Assembly (NCBI RefSeq): GCF_001421715.1
Contig: NZ_LMKP01000044.1
Span: 1-64,000, forward strand
Direction of reading: 5' to 3'
From: Sphingomonas sp. Leaf22
Lineage (GTDB): Bacteria; Pseudomonadota; Alphaproteobacteria; Sphingomonadales; Sphingomonadaceae
Length of the DNA: 64,000 nucleotides
Under the pieces are notes generated by a model. That model was not told the DNA's origin. It searched no databases and saw nothing but the letters and a program-made list of their open reading frames with translations. The position numbers were made by a program, and so were the translations under genes. This document shows, in pieces, positions 8,107 through 17,437 of the stretch; within the stretch, counting starts at the first letter, position 1, and every line of letters starts with the position of its first letter.

Positions 8107-10185
8107 ATGCGGGCAGGTACGGGAATCGTGGGCGCGCTCGCGCTCTTTCTGGCCGGGGCGGCACGCGCCGAGGACGGTTACCGCCTGTGGCTGACGGCCC
8201 CCGCGATGCAACGCGTCGGCGCGCAGGTGATCGTGCTGGGCGAAACCCCGACGCTTCTGCTGGCGCGGCAGGAACTGGCGAACCGTCTGCCGTCCACGAT
8301 GCATGTCACGTTGGCGACCAGCGGTACCCCCATGGTCAAGGCGCTCGATCTGCCGTTCGCGACGCTGGGCGATGAGGGCTATCTGATCCGTCCCGTCATG
8401 ATCGGCGGCAAACCGACGCTGCTGGTCGCGGGCAACAGCGATCGCGGCGCGCTCTACGGCGCGTTTGCCCTGCTGCGCCACCTCGCGACCGGCGGAACGC
8501 CCGCCAATGCCATGCTGACCAGCACGCCGAAGTTGCAGCTGCGCGTCCTCAACCATTGGGACAATCTCGATGGGACGGTCGAGCGCGGGTACGCAGGCGA
8601 TTCGCTGTGGGACTGGTGGACACTCCCCGACCGGATCGACCCCCGTTACACCGACTACGCCCGCGCCAATGCTTCGATCGGGATCAACGGCACGGTCCTC
8701 AACAACGTCAATGCCAAGGTCGACAGCCTGACCCCGCGTTACATCGCCAAGGCAGCGGCGCTGGCCGACGTGTTCCGTCCGTGGGGGATCAAGGTCTATC
8801 TGTCGGCGCGCTTCTCCGCGCCGATCGAACTGGGCGGGCTGAAGACCGCCGACCCGCGCGATCCGCACGTCGCGGCGTGGTGGAAGGCGAAGGCGGATGA
8901 AATCTATCGCGCCATCCCCGATTTCGGCGGCTTCTTGGTCAAGGCGAACAGCGAGGGGCAGCCCGGTCCGCGCGATTATGGCGCGACCCACGCCGATGGT
9001 GCGAACATGCTCGCCGCCGCGGTGAAGCCGCACGGCGGCGTCGTGATGTGGCGCGCCTTCGTCTATGCGGACACCGATCCGACCGATCGCGCGAAGCAGG
9101 CATATACCGAGTTCAAGCCGCTCGACGGCACCTTCACCGACAACGTCATGGTGCAGGTGAAGAACGGGGCGATCGACTTTCAGCCGCGCGAGCCGTTCCA
9201 CCCCCTGTTCGGCGCGATGCCCAAAACGCCGCTGATGATGGAATTCCAGATCACCAAGGAATATCTCGGCTTCGCGACCCACCTCGCCTATCTGGGCCCG
9301 TTGTTCGAGGAGGCGCTGGCGGCGAAGACCGGGCGCGGTGCGGAAACGGTCGCATCCGTCATCGATGGCGGCAGCGAGGGGCACGTGCTGACCGGCATGG
9401 CGGGCGTCGCCAATATCGGGCGCGACCGCGACTGGTCCGGCTCGACCTTCAACCAGGCCAATTGGTACGTCTTCGGACGGATGGCATGGGACCCGACTCT
9501 GACCGCCCGGCCTATCGCGCGCGAATGGGCGCAGCAGACATGGGGTACCGACCCGCGCGTCGTCGATACCGCGGTCAGGATGATGATGGGTTCGCGAGAG
9601 GCGGTGGTCGACTATACCGGCGCGCTCGGGCTGGCGCACCTGATGGCGACCGGGCATCATTACGGGCCGGGACCATGGGTCGACGACCTCAAGCGTCCGG
9701 AATGGAACCCGGTCTATTATCACAAGGCCGACCGGAACGGCATCGGTTTCGACCGGACGAAGACCGGCAGTGACGCGGTTTCGCAATACTCGCCCGCGAT
9801 CGCGAAATTGCTGGCAGATCCCGGGAACACGCCCGAGCGCGAACTACTCTGGTTTCATCATGTCGCATGGGACCGGAAGATGCCTTCCGGCAAGACGTTG
9901 TGGGAAGATCTGGTATCGCATTACGATCGCGGCGTTGCCTATGTCGGTGACATGCGACGGCAATGGGATGGCGTACGTGCGCTGGTCGATGACGAACGCT
10001 GGCAGAAGACCGCCACCAATCTTGCCGTACAGGAACGCGAGGCGCGCTGGTGGCGCGATGCGAGCCTGTCCTACTGGATGTCGGTCAATGGTCGCGCGCT
10101 TCCCGTCGGCGTTGCCCCGCCCGAACACGATCTGGCATGGTACAAGGCGGTACATTACAGATATGTTCCCGGTCATCATGACTGA
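8107..10185 (+). CDS. GH67 alpha-glucuronidase, exported
   Basis: A 692-residue family GH67 enzyme that removes 4-O-methyl-glucuronic acid from the non-reducing end of xylo-oligosaccharides (aldouronic acids). The signal peptide is MRAGTGIVGALALFLAGAARA, cut before EDGYRLWL. Family marks include LVAGNSDRGALYGAF, VLNHWDNLDGTVERGYAG, YARANASIGINGTVLNNVNA and the catalytic-centre stretch FLVKANSEGQPGPRDYGATHADGANMLA. I chose the ATG at 8107 because it starts the signal peptide and follows AGGAG; the frame extends 12 codons further up. A Gram-negative exporter would place it in the periplasm or on the surface, feeding the MFS transporter and ManD encoded divergently. Confidence 0.95.
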   Translation: MRAGTGIVGALALFLAGAARAEDGYRLWLTAPAMQRVGAQVIVLGETPTLLLARQELANRLPSTMHVTLATSGTPMVKALDLPFATLGDEGYLIRPVMIGGKPTLLVAGNSDRGALYGAFALLRHLATGGTPANAMLTSTPKLQLRVLNHWDNLDGTVERGYAGDSLWDWWTLPDRIDPRYTDYARANASIGINGTVLNNVNAKVDSLTPRYIAKAAALADVFRPWGIKVYLSARFSAPIELGGLKTADPRDPHVAAWWKAKADEIYRAIPDFGGFLVKANSEGQPGPRDYGATHADGANMLAAAVKPHGGVVMWRAFVYADTDPTDRAKQAYTEFKPLDGTFTDNVMVQVKNGAIDFQPREPFHPLFGAMPKTPLMMEFQITKEYLGFATHLAYLGPLFEEALAAKTGRGAETVASVIDGGSEGHVLTGMAGVANIGRDRDWSGSTFNQANWYVFGRMAWDPTLTARPIAREWAQQTWGTDPRVVDTAVRMMMGSREAVVDYTGALGLAHLMATGHHYGPGPWVDDLKRPEWNPVYYHKADRNGIGFDRTKTGSDAVSQYSPAIAKLLADPGNTPERELLWFHHVAWDRKMPSGKTLWEDLVSHYDRGVAYVGDMRRQWDGVRALVDDERWQKTATNLAVQEREARWWRDASLSYWMSVNGRALPVGVAPPEHDLAWYKAVHYRYVPGHHD

Positions 10186-10239
10186 ACCGTTCCGGGCGCG
10201 CATATGCGGTCGCAGGGACAAGGCAGGATAAGCAACCTG

Positions 10240-10299
10240 CCTCGCCGAAGCCACCGTGCCGCGATCAAGGCCAGGGTGGCGTTGTCTGCGGTGACGGCG
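10240..10299 (+). pseudogene. Possible IS3-type OrfA fragment
   Basis: About 20 codons reading PRRSHRAAIKARVALSAV resemble the N-terminal helix region of IS3-family OrfA proteins (usual form RR-x-S/Y-x-x-x-F/L-K-A-x-V-A-L-x-A-x). The similarity ends at once and the frame continues as nothing recognisable. It lies in the decayed stretch between the GH67 and GntR genes, in opposite orientation to the OrfB fragment. Short match, low certainty. Confidence 0.35.
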
Positions 10300-10602
10300 C
10301 GGCAGGCGCGGCAGTTCGGCATCGGCCGGGGAGCAACTGCCGTCTGGCACGGATGGTATCTGCGGCCGACCTTGCGGGCACGCGTCGGACGGACAAGGTG
10401 CATCGGCTCTCGCTGTTTGCCAGACGCTGGCTGCTGCTGATCGGCCGGGGTGCCGATATCGCGGGCAGCATATTGTGGAGCCTGTTGCGCGTGCAGCGGG
10501 GCATTGCCGGATATTTCGAAAGAGGCGAAAATCCATGTCGATGACCCGGACGATGCGCTGGTTCGGGCCGAAGGTCCCGGCTGTTGCACAGCGTCGTGGG
10601 CC

Positions 10603-10866
10603 GGTGAACTGGCTGCCTTGGCCGGTGTCGAGCGAAATCGACACCCGCCATGCGAGCCCCCCGGTGAACCAGTCGACGATCGCCACGGGATACACGAAGC
10701 CGCGCGCCATGGGGGTGTACGGGATGTCCGTCGCCCACACCCCGGCCTCCGCCGGGCGCACGCTCCGGATCGGCCGCGTGATCGCCGGACCAGTATCCAT
10801 CCGCCGGGGATCGCAGAACCAATATCTTCCCACACCGCCATCGCCCTCGTTAAAGGCGAAAAACAT
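10603..10866 (-). pseudogene. IS3-family transposase OrfB remnant
   Basis: About 88 codons of an IS3-family integrase core. They read YWFCDPRRM, AITRPIRSVRPAEAGVWATDI (first catalytic Asp kept), PYTPMARGFVYPVAIVDWF and LAWRVSISLD, then jump to GQGSQFTG. In intact relatives some 30 residues separate SITLDT from TDQGSQFT. The middle is therefore deleted in frame, and the second catalytic Asp is read as Gly. Both ends of the gene are missing. It is dead. Its 5' side abuts the promoter region of the GntR gene, so insertion and decay may have rearranged that promoter. Confidence 0.75.
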
Positions 10867-10925
10867 CCTGACTGCCGGCGTTACCGCAAGGTGCCATTCT
10901 GAACACGCTTACCAAAAGGGAAAAC

Positions 10926-11660
10926 ATGGCCCATTCCGAAAAACTCTATCGGCGCGTGATCGACTTCGCTGTGGGGCAAATGCATGCCGGCACCTTTCCT
11001 ATCGGTGCGCGCCTGCCGACCGAGCGCGATCTGGCGGAGAGCCTGGCAGTAAGCAGGGCCACCGTACGCGAGGCGATGGTCGCACTCGAAATCATGGGTG
11101 TGGTCGAGATCCGGAAGGGCTCGGGCATCTACGTCGTTGCACCATCGGCATTGAAGGGCCGGGTCGCCGCGCTCGATATCGGCGCATTCGAACTGCTCGA
11201 GGCGCGGCGGAGTATCGAGGCGGAGGTGGCGGCGCTGGCGGCGCAACGGATCGCGGCCGATGAACTCGCCGAGCTGGAAGCGTTGTTGGAGGTGATGACG
11301 CACGAGGACGTCGCCGTCAGCGAACGGGCGGATCGGGATTTTCATCTCTGCATCGCCAAGGCGACCGGCAACGCCGCGATGGTGAGCGTCGTCACCGATC
11401 TGTGGAACATGCGCGACCGCTGTCCGCTGGCCCGCACAATCCACCAGCGCGCACGTGGTGGTGATGAACTGTTGCGCCTCAACGAGCATCGTACCGTGCT
11501 CGACGCTCTGCGCGCACAGGACCCGGATCATGCCCGGCAGGCGATGCGGGATCATCTCGACGCTGTCATCGAGCATCTGTTGGCCAAGACCGAATGCGAC
11601 GAACTCGCTGCCGTCCGTCTGCGAAGCGCCGAACGGCGTGGTCGAATACTCGGAAAATAG
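10926..11660 (+). CDS. FadR-type GntR transcription regulator (UxuR/ExuR-like)
   Basis: A 244-residue GntR-family repressor. The winged helix is at about residues 5-75 with PIGARLPTERDLAESLAVSRATVREAMVALEIMGVVEIRKGSGIYV, the standard GntR signature. An FCD effector domain follows (about 90-220), with ARRSIEAEVAALAAQRI, the metal/ligand His in DRDFHLCIAKATGNAA, and EHRTVLDALRAQDPDHARQAMRDHL. FCD regulators of this size commonly sense sugar acids such as glucuronate or fructuronate. It sits between the GH67 gene and the large TBDR, so control of the hexuronate/xylan locus is the obvious inference. AAGGGAAAAC before the ATG is a fair ribosome site. Confidence 0.9.
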   Translation: MAHSEKLYRRVIDFAVGQMHAGTFPIGARLPTERDLAESLAVSRATVREAMVALEIMGVVEIRKGSGIYVVAPSALKGRVAALDIGAFELLEARRSIEAEVAALAAQRIAADELAELEALLEVMTHEDVAVSERADRDFHLCIAKATGNAAMVSVVTDLWNMRDRCPLARTIHQRARGGDELLRLNEHRTVLDALRAQDPDHARQAMRDHLDAVIEHLLAKTECDELAAVRLRSAERRGRILGK

Positions 11661-11687
11661 GTCTGATAAATTAGCCGGACAAGTTGG

Positions 11688-11718
11688 TTGACAGCGGGTC
11701 CGTTACCGCTACCATAAT
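11688..11718 (+). promoter_or_regulatory. TBDR promoter with xyl-box-like operator, copy 2
   Basis: TTGACA at 11688-11693 could be a -35 element, with CATAAT at 11713-11718 as a possible -10 at a long 19-nt spacing. Between and overlapping them, positions 11701-11714 read CGTTACCGCTACCA, the inverse of TGGTAGCGGTAACG. This shares the ten bases TAGCGGTAAC with the box at 8038-8051. An operator lying over the -10 region fits repression of the receptor gene together with manD/GH67. Confidence 0.5.
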
Positions 11719-11771
11719 CCATCAAGGCACGGCTCCAGGAGTGAGCTGGCATCTGGAGATGGAAAAAGGGT

Positions 11772-14700
11772 ATGTCTCGCGATATCTTCATGCGTGAACT
11801 GCGCGCATCGACTGCTTTCCTGCTGATCGCGACCGTCGCGTCGCCGGCACTGGCGCAGACCGATACGGCCGCGCCCCCCGCATCCTCGCAAGGCCAGGGG
11901 CAGACGGTTCCGGCCGGGACGGGTGGGGCCGAGCAGGAGGTCGCCGATGCCTCTGCCACCGGCAACGACGACATCGTCATCACCGGCTATCGCGCGTCGC
12001 TGACCAGCCAGACGAATGCCAAGCGCAACTCGATCGGCTTCACCGACACGATCTTCGCCGAGGATATCGGCAAGTTCCCCGACACCAACATCGCCGAATC
12101 GGTCAACCGCATCCCCGGCGTCACCATCAGCCGCGAAGTCACCGGCGAGGGCGCGAACGTCGCGATCCGCGGTCTCGGCACCAACTTCACCCGCGTGCTG
12201 CTGAACGGCGCGCCGGTCGCGATCGCCTCGGTCCGTTTCGATGCGCAGAGCACCAATCGCGAGGTCGATCTCGACCTGATCCCGACCGAGCTGTTCACCC
12301 AGCTGACCGTCAGCAAGTCGCCGACCGCCAGCCAGATCGAAGGGGGTGCTGCCGGCACCGTCAACCTGCGCTCGGCCCGGCCGTTCGACAATCCCAAGCC
12401 CTATCTCAGCTATGGCCTGCAAGGGTCGAAGGTCAGCAGCGCGGACAAATGGGGCTATCGCGGCCATGTGCTCGCCAGCGCCACCTTCGGCGATTTCGGC
12501 ATCCTCGTCGGCGGCGCGGCGGTCAAGAACCAGTTCCGCGTCGACGGGTTCGAAACGATCGGCTGGACCAACCCGAACCTGACCGCGGCGCAGAGCAGCA
12601 GCGCGACCCGCAACGCGACCGGCGGCGGCAATTTCACCATTCCGGGCACGGTGCCCGCTAATGCCGGCAACGGCCTGGTCACCGGTACGGTGATCGATCA
12701 GGCGTTCCTGCTGCGCAACAACCCCGGTGCGACGATCGAACAGATCGACAACGGCATCCTGCCCCGTCTGGGCCGGCCGCGCACCGAGATCGGTGAACGC
12801 ACCCGCTATAACGGCCTCGTCAGCCTCGAATGGCGGCCAAGCGACGCGCTGCATTTCTATGTCGACGGCATGTACGCCAAGCGCGATACCGAATTCACCC
12901 GCACCGCGATGAACTGGGCGGTGCGCAACGGTGCCGCGATCCCGCTCAACACCACCTATGACCAGACCAACTGCTCGGTCGGCTGCACCGTCACCGGCGG
13001 CACCTATGCCAATGCGCAGTTCTTCCTCGAATATCGTCCCTACAAGGATACGCAGGACTATTGGGGCGTGAACCCCGGCGTGGAGTTCGTGGTCAACGAC
13101 TTCATCAAGGGCGATCTGCAGGCGAACTATACGAAGAGCACTTTCCGCCGCGAAAGCCCGACCTTCCTCGTCATCACCCCGCCCAGCAGTGGCACGACCG
13201 TCACCTATGCCAATGACGGCGGCATCCCGTCGATCACCAGCAACATCGACCTGAACGACCCGCGCAACTTCGGCTGGGCGGGCGGCGGCCGCGTCAACCT
13301 GAACGGTGAAGAGCGCGAGACCGAGACGCGCGGCATCCGTGGCAGCCTGTTATTCGGCGATGCGGCGAAGTTCAGCGTCCGCGTCGGCGGTGCCTATGAC
13401 GATACCAAGCGCCGGATCACGCCGTTCGACAATACCAATCCGTGGCAGGCCGCGATCTGCGGCAACAACCCCAGCGTCGTGCTGCCCGGTCCGAACCGCC
13501 AGCCGCCGTGCGACGGCGCGAACCTGCCCGGCACGGTCGTGCCCGGCGGCTATCCGACCTATCCGGCCTATGGCACCGCCGCGACGCTCGGCGGCGCACC
13601 GCTGGTCTATCGCGGCTCGCTGATCCCGACCGCCGCCGTGCCGTCGTTCCTGCTGCCCGGCGACAATGGCTATGTCACCGTCGACTGGGACAAGGTGAAG
13701 GCCGCGACCGGCTATGACGCGCTTCTGGCCGGTGCGACCGAAACCGGCGCGGGCAGCAGCGGTGCCAATGGCGGCCTGATCCGCGAAAAGGTGACCGGTA
13801 CCTTTGTCGAGATGAACGGCGTGTTCGACATCGGCGACGAAGATACGCTGCGGCTGAACGGCGGCGTCCGCTATGTCCGCACCGAACAGATCGTCGGCGG
13901 TCGGACCACCATCCCCAACCCGCTCAACACGCGGGGCGGCGTGACCTGCCCGGGCGTCAGCCCGACCTTCGCGCTCGACGGTTCATGCTACGCCCCGATC
14001 GTCAACTTCACCGAGACGAACCGGCTCTATTCCAACTTCCTGCCCTCGGCGAGCGTCGCCTACAGCTTCGGGCGCAAGGCGGTGGCGCGCGGCTCGATCT
14101 CGCGGACGATGACCCGGCCCGATCCGAACCAGCTGCTGCCCGGCGCCAGCTTCGTCCAGCCCTCGGCGGACGTCGGCACGCTCGGCAACAACGCGCTCAA
14201 CCCATATATCTCGGACAATATCGACCTCGGCTTCGAATATTACACCGGCGGCGAAGGCGTCATCGCGTTCGCGGCGTTCCGCAAGTCGATCACCGGCTTC
14301 ACGATCAACGGCGTGACCACCGTGCCCTTCTCGACGCTCGAACCGTTCGGCATCACCTTCTCGTCGCTGACCCAGGCGCAGCAACAGGCGCTGCTCGACC
14401 GCGCCCGTCCGTCGGGCATCGCCCCCGAAGCGGTGCCGATCCAGATCCAGCAGCAGGTGAACGCCAACGGCAAGCTGAAGGTCAACGGTCTGGAATTCCA
14501 GATCACCCAGCCGCTCGACTTCCTGACGCGCTATATCGGCGTGGAGGGCTTCGGGGTGCAGGGCAACCTGACGCTGATCGACCAGAAGGGCGAAGGCACC
14601 GGCGCGCCGGCGATCGCGCTGGGCGTCGCCCCCACCACCTATACGGTGACCGGCTATTACGAGGGCAACGGCCTGTCGGCACGGCTGACCTATACCTATA

Positions 14701-14963
14701 ACGAAGGGTCGCAGCAGTCGGGCCTGAACCAGAACGGCATCGGCAACGCGGCGATCTTCGGGCGCAGCTACGGGCAGCTCGATTTCTCGGGCAATGTCGA
14801 TCTCGGCAAGATCCTCGGCAACGACTATCTGCCGACGCTGGTGGTCAACGTCATCAACATCACCAAGGAAGCGCAATCGAGCTACTTCCAGTTCCCCAAC
14901 GCGACCTTCAACGAATACAACCCCGGCCGCACGCTGCTGGTCGGTGTGCGCGGTCGGTTCTGA
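11772..14963 (+). CDS. TonB-dependent outer-membrane receptor, large carbohydrate type
   Basis: A 1063-residue TBDR. The signal peptide reaches about residue 29 (LLIATVASPALAQ), followed by a low-complexity linker and a TonB box at NDDIVITGYR. The plug domain has FAEDIGKFPDTNIAESVNRIPGVTISRE and RGLGTNFTRVLLNGAPV, the pattern of the large proteobacterial sugar receptors. The barrel runs to a terminal aromatic (GVRGRF), as required for Bam assembly. It probably imports xylan- or glucuronoxylan-derived oligosaccharides, judging from GH67, ManD and the GntR gene upstream. A second in-frame ATG at 11790 would give an equally good signal peptide. A strong hairpin terminator follows. Confidence 0.93.
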   Translation: MSRDIFMRELRASTAFLLIATVASPALAQTDTAAPPASSQGQGQTVPAGTGGAEQEVADASATGNDDIVITGYRASLTSQTNAKRNSIGFTDTIFAEDIGKFPDTNIAESVNRIPGVTISREVTGEGANVAIRGLGTNFTRVLLNGAPVAIASVRFDAQSTNREVDLDLIPTELFTQLTVSKSPTASQIEGGAAGTVNLRSARPFDNPKPYLSYGLQGSKVSSADKWGYRGHVLASATFGDFGILVGGAAVKNQFRVDGFETIGWTNPNLTAAQSSSATRNATGGGNFTIPGTVPANAGNGLVTGTVIDQAFLLRNNPGATIEQIDNGILPRLGRPRTEIGERTRYNGLVSLEWRPSDALHFYVDGMYAKRDTEFTRTAMNWAVRNGAAIPLNTTYDQTNCSVGCTVTGGTYANAQFFLEYRPYKDTQDYWGVNPGVEFVVNDFIKGDLQANYTKSTFRRESPTFLVITPPSSGTTVTYANDGGIPSITSNIDLNDPRNFGWAGGGRVNLNGEERETETRGIRGSLLFGDAAKFSVRVGGAYDDTKRRITPFDNTNPWQAAICGNNPSVVLPGPNRQPPCDGANLPGTVVPGGYPTYPAYGTAATLGGAPLVYRGSLIPTAAVPSFLLPGDNGYVTVDWDKVKAATGYDALLAGATETGAGSSGANGGLIREKVTGTFVEMNGVFDIGDEDTLRLNGGVRYVRTEQIVGGRTTIPNPLNTRGGVTCPGVSPTFALDGSCYAPIVNFTETNRLYSNFLPSASVAYSFGRKAVARGSISRTMTRPDPNQLLPGASFVQPSADVGTLGNNALNPYISDNIDLGFEYYTGGEGVIAFAAFRKSITGFTINGVTTVPFSTLEPFGITFSSLTQAQQQALLDRARPSGIAPEAVPIQIQQQVNANGKLKVNGLEFQITQPLDFLTRYIGVEGFGVQGNLTLIDQKGEGTGAPAIALGVAPTTYTVTGYYEGNGLSARLTYTYNEGSQQSGLNQNGIGNAAIFGRSYGQLDFSGNVDLGKILGNDYLPTLVVNVINITKEAQSSYFQFPNATFNEYNPGRTLLVGVRGRF

Positions 14964-14996
14964 GGTTGCTTTCCTCCCCTCCCCGGAGGCCTACTC

Positions 14997-15027
14997 GGGC
15001 CGGTCTTTACGACCGGCCCATTTCTTT
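14997..15027 (+). terminator. Rho-independent terminator after TBDR
   Basis: A perfect 9-bp stem, GGGCCGGTC / GACCGGCCC, with a 5-nt loop TTTAC and followed by ATTTCTTT. It lies between the TBDR stop and the GH35-like start, so the latter may be expressed mostly by read-through or from its own promoter. Confidence 0.8.
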
Positions 15028-15042
15028 GGGGGGCGGAGGGCC

Positions 15043-16743
15043 ATGTTCCTGCGATCGGAAATGCCAATGCGCCTGCTTTTCTTCGTAACCGCGCTGCTCT
15101 CCTGCCTCTCGCCGTCCGCCGCGTACGCGCGCGATCCGGAACCCCCGCGTCTCGAACAGCGTGGGAAAGCCACGCAGCTCGTGGTCCAGGGCAAGCCGTT
15201 CCTGATCCTGGGCGGGGAGATCCATAATTCGAGCAGTAGTGACCTCGCGTACATGGCGCCGGTCTGGCCGAAGCTGAAGGCGATGAACCTCAACACGGTG
15301 CTGGTGCCCATCGCATGGGAGACGATCGAGCCCGTCGAGGGACAGTTCGATTTCACGCTGCTCGACGGGCTGTTGCGCGGCGCTCGCGCGCACGACCTGA
15401 AGGTCGTGCTGCTGTGGTTCGGCAGCTGGAAGAACACCTATTCCAGCTACGTTCCCGCCTGGGTCAAACGGGACCAGACCCGTTTCGCACGCATGCTGAC
15501 CGCCGACGGGCGCGGCACCGAGCGGCTGTCCACCTTTTCCGACGCGGCGCGCGATGCGGATGCACGGGCGTTCGCCCGGCTGATGCGCCATCTGAAAACG
15601 GCCGATGGTGCGCAACAGACGGTGATCTCCGTGCAGGTCGAGAACGAGGTCGGGGTCATCCCGCAGTCACGCGATCATGCGCCGGCCGCCGAGGCGGCGT
15701 TCGCCGGCCCTGTCCCGGCGGTGCTGATGGAACGGCTCGCCGGCGATCGGGCCCGCATTCACCCCGAACTGCGCACCGCCTGGGAGCGGGCCGGTGCCCG
15801 GAGGGCAGGGACGTGGCGCGAAGTCTTCGGCGACACCGGCATGACGGAATCGCTGTTCATGGCCTGGCACTATGCGACGTTCATCGAAAAGGTCACGGCG
15901 GCCGGGAAGGCGGAATACGCCCTGCCGATGTTCACCAATGCAGCGTTGATCCGCCCGAACTATCAGCCGGGCCAATATAATTCCGGCGGTCCGCTGCCCT
16001 TCGCGATCGACATCTACAAGGCGGGAGCGCCCTCGCTCGATTTCCTCGCCCCCGATATTTATTTCGAAGACTATGTGAACTGGGCGTCGCAATATGCGCG
16101 GCCGGACAATCCGCTGCTGGTGCCGGAGGCGCGCGGCGGTGCCGCGGGCGCTGCGAACGCGCTCTACAGCTACGGATCGCTCGGTGCGATCGGCTTTTCC
16201 CCCTTCGGCATCGATGGCGAGGGCGTGGTGCTGCAGGGGGATGCGAGCATCGGGCTGCAGGCGGCGGGCGAAGGCGATCCGGCGATGGCGCATCTCTACG
16301 GCCTGCTCGCTCCGCTCGCCCCGCGCATCCTCGACGCTCAGGCAAAGGGGACGGTCTCGACGGTCATCCTCGAAGGCGGTGCCCAGCGGTCGGGTCGCGG
16401 ACGGATCGGCGACTATGTCGTCGACGTGCAGCGCGCGACCGGTCCCGATGGCAAGCTCGATCCGCTCAGCCGGGTAGCGGCGATGTTTCTGCAGACCGGC
16501 GCTGAAGAGTTCATCGTCGTCGGCGCGGGCGACATGCAAATATCCTTCACGACCGACCGGCCGGGCGCGCCGATCGTCGGGATCGAAAGTATCGACGAGC
16601 AGTTCCTCGTTGGCACCGGTGCCCCCCGGATCGGTCGTCGGCTGAACGGTGACGAAACGGGGCAAGGACAGGGGCTGCGCCTGTTCTCGACCGATACGGC
16701 CGACCACAAAGTCTATCGGCTGCGCTTATACCGTTATCGTTGA
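15043..16743 (+). CDS. GH35-like beta-galactosidase (DUF5597 type), exported
   Basis: A 566-residue exported glycoside hydrolase of the GH35/DUF5597 group. After a signal peptide ending about SAAYA comes the family opening FLILGGEIHNSSSSDLAYMAPVWPKLKAMNLNTVLVPIAWE. The proton donor lies in QVENEVG (Glu202) and the nucleophile in LVPEARGG (Glu362). A C-terminal beta domain follows, with IGDYVVDVQ and FIVVGAGDMQISF. Relatives act on beta-galactosides and sometimes other beta-linked sugars in plant cell walls. Starts at 15043, 15061 and 15067 are in frame. 15043 follows GGAGG, though closely; all keep the signal peptide. It lies just after the TBDR and its terminator, so likely belongs to the same utilisation locus. 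Confidence 0.85.
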   Translation: MFLRSEMPMRLLFFVTALLSCLSPSAAYARDPEPPRLEQRGKATQLVVQGKPFLILGGEIHNSSSSDLAYMAPVWPKLKAMNLNTVLVPIAWETIEPVEGQFDFTLLDGLLRGARAHDLKVVLLWFGSWKNTYSSYVPAWVKRDQTRFARMLTADGRGTERLSTFSDAARDADARAFARLMRHLKTADGAQQTVISVQVENEVGVIPQSRDHAPAAEAAFAGPVPAVLMERLAGDRARIHPELRTAWERAGARRAGTWREVFGDTGMTESLFMAWHYATFIEKVTAAGKAEYALPMFTNAALIRPNYQPGQYNSGGPLPFAIDIYKAGAPSLDFLAPDIYFEDYVNWASQYARPDNPLLVPEARGGAAGAANALYSYGSLGAIGFSPFGIDGEGVVLQGDASIGLQAAGEGDPAMAHLYGLLAPLAPRILDAQAKGTVSTVILEGGAQRSGRGRIGDYVVDVQRATGPDGKLDPLSRVAAMFLQTGAEEFIVVGAGDMQISFTTDRPGAPIVGIESIDEQFLVGTGAPRIGRRLNGDETGQGQGLRLFSTDTADHKVYRLRLYRYR

Positions 16744-16834
16744 GTCCCCGGAATATTTGTCCGTCGGGCATGGCAACCGAAAGGCTTCTGCTGGCTGGAG
16801 CATGACCGGACCCTGGCCGAGGCACCGTCTGGCG

Positions 16835-17308
16835 TCATGGAACAGGTACGATCGCGAAGAAATCAGACCCGGTCGCGCTGGATAGACATGGTCCGAGCAT
16901 CCGCGCATCTTGCCCGCCGGCATCCGAATACACCGAGAAACAATAGCGCCTTGCGTCGTCGAATGCCGCCGGTCGGGCGCGAATAGCATCGAAGACGGGA
17001 TCGCCGGTTTCGCGGCGAATTGCGTTACGGGCGTTGGTTTCGATATGGTTGGCGGCGATGAGCGCATAATCCTGTTCGTCGAAACAGGTAGCAGCCGCCC
17101 CGTGACGTTCCATGCAGAAGCGATAGGCGGCATCCCGCATCGCCGGCGTCGCCTTCGACCAGTTTGCCGTCGAAAGGGGCCAATCGGCGACTGGCCCGAA
17201 TTTCGACGCCCGCTGCGCATCCCTGATCTGTCTATCCATGTCCATCGCCGAAGGGGAGCAACCCGCCAGCAGGATCGAAACGGCAACCGGCAGACGCGCT
17301 CCACGCAT
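16835..17308 (-). CDS. Small hypothetical lipoprotein
   Basis: A 157-residue protein with a short signal peptide and lipobox (VSILLAGCSPS, lipid-bearing Cys near residue 17), so it is probably anchored in a membrane facing the periplasm. The mature part is rich in Cys (FCMERHG, ATCFDEQDY, RRYCFSVYSDA, LGPCLSSATG) and helical around DYALIAANHIETNARN; disulfides are plausible. I do not recognise the family. The gene ends 91 bp from the convergent GH35-like gene and is divergent from purH with 129 bp between them. AAGAGA precedes the ATG. Confidence 0.65.
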   Translation of the reverse strand: MRGARLPVAVSILLAGCSPSAMDMDRQIRDAQRASKFGPVADWPLSTANWSKATPAMRDAAYRFCMERHGAAATCFDEQDYALIAANHIETNARNAIRRETGDPVFDAIRARPAAFDDARRYCFSVYSDAGGQDARMLGPCLSSATGSDFFAIVPVP

Positions 17309-17437
17309 TCCGAATTCTCTTGGCGTTCCATAAGGGGGCGACGCCAACCTATCGCAAATCGACGACGTTCCTGCCACCCAAAGGTCGCACCCCCACCCCC
17401 TTGCCCCGCCGCGCCATTCGCGCGAAAGGGCGCGCCC

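Noticed and set aside
8086..9786. A 566-codon minus-strand frame opposite the GH67 gene
   Set aside because: Rich in Arg, His, Asp and Gly with no motif. It mirrors the codon structure of GH67, which has full family support.
16799..16840. Sequence GCATGACCGGACC shared with about 5100-5112
   Set aside because: A 13-base match after two gene ends is suggestive of a repeat family, but the following bases diverge and there is no stable palindrome.
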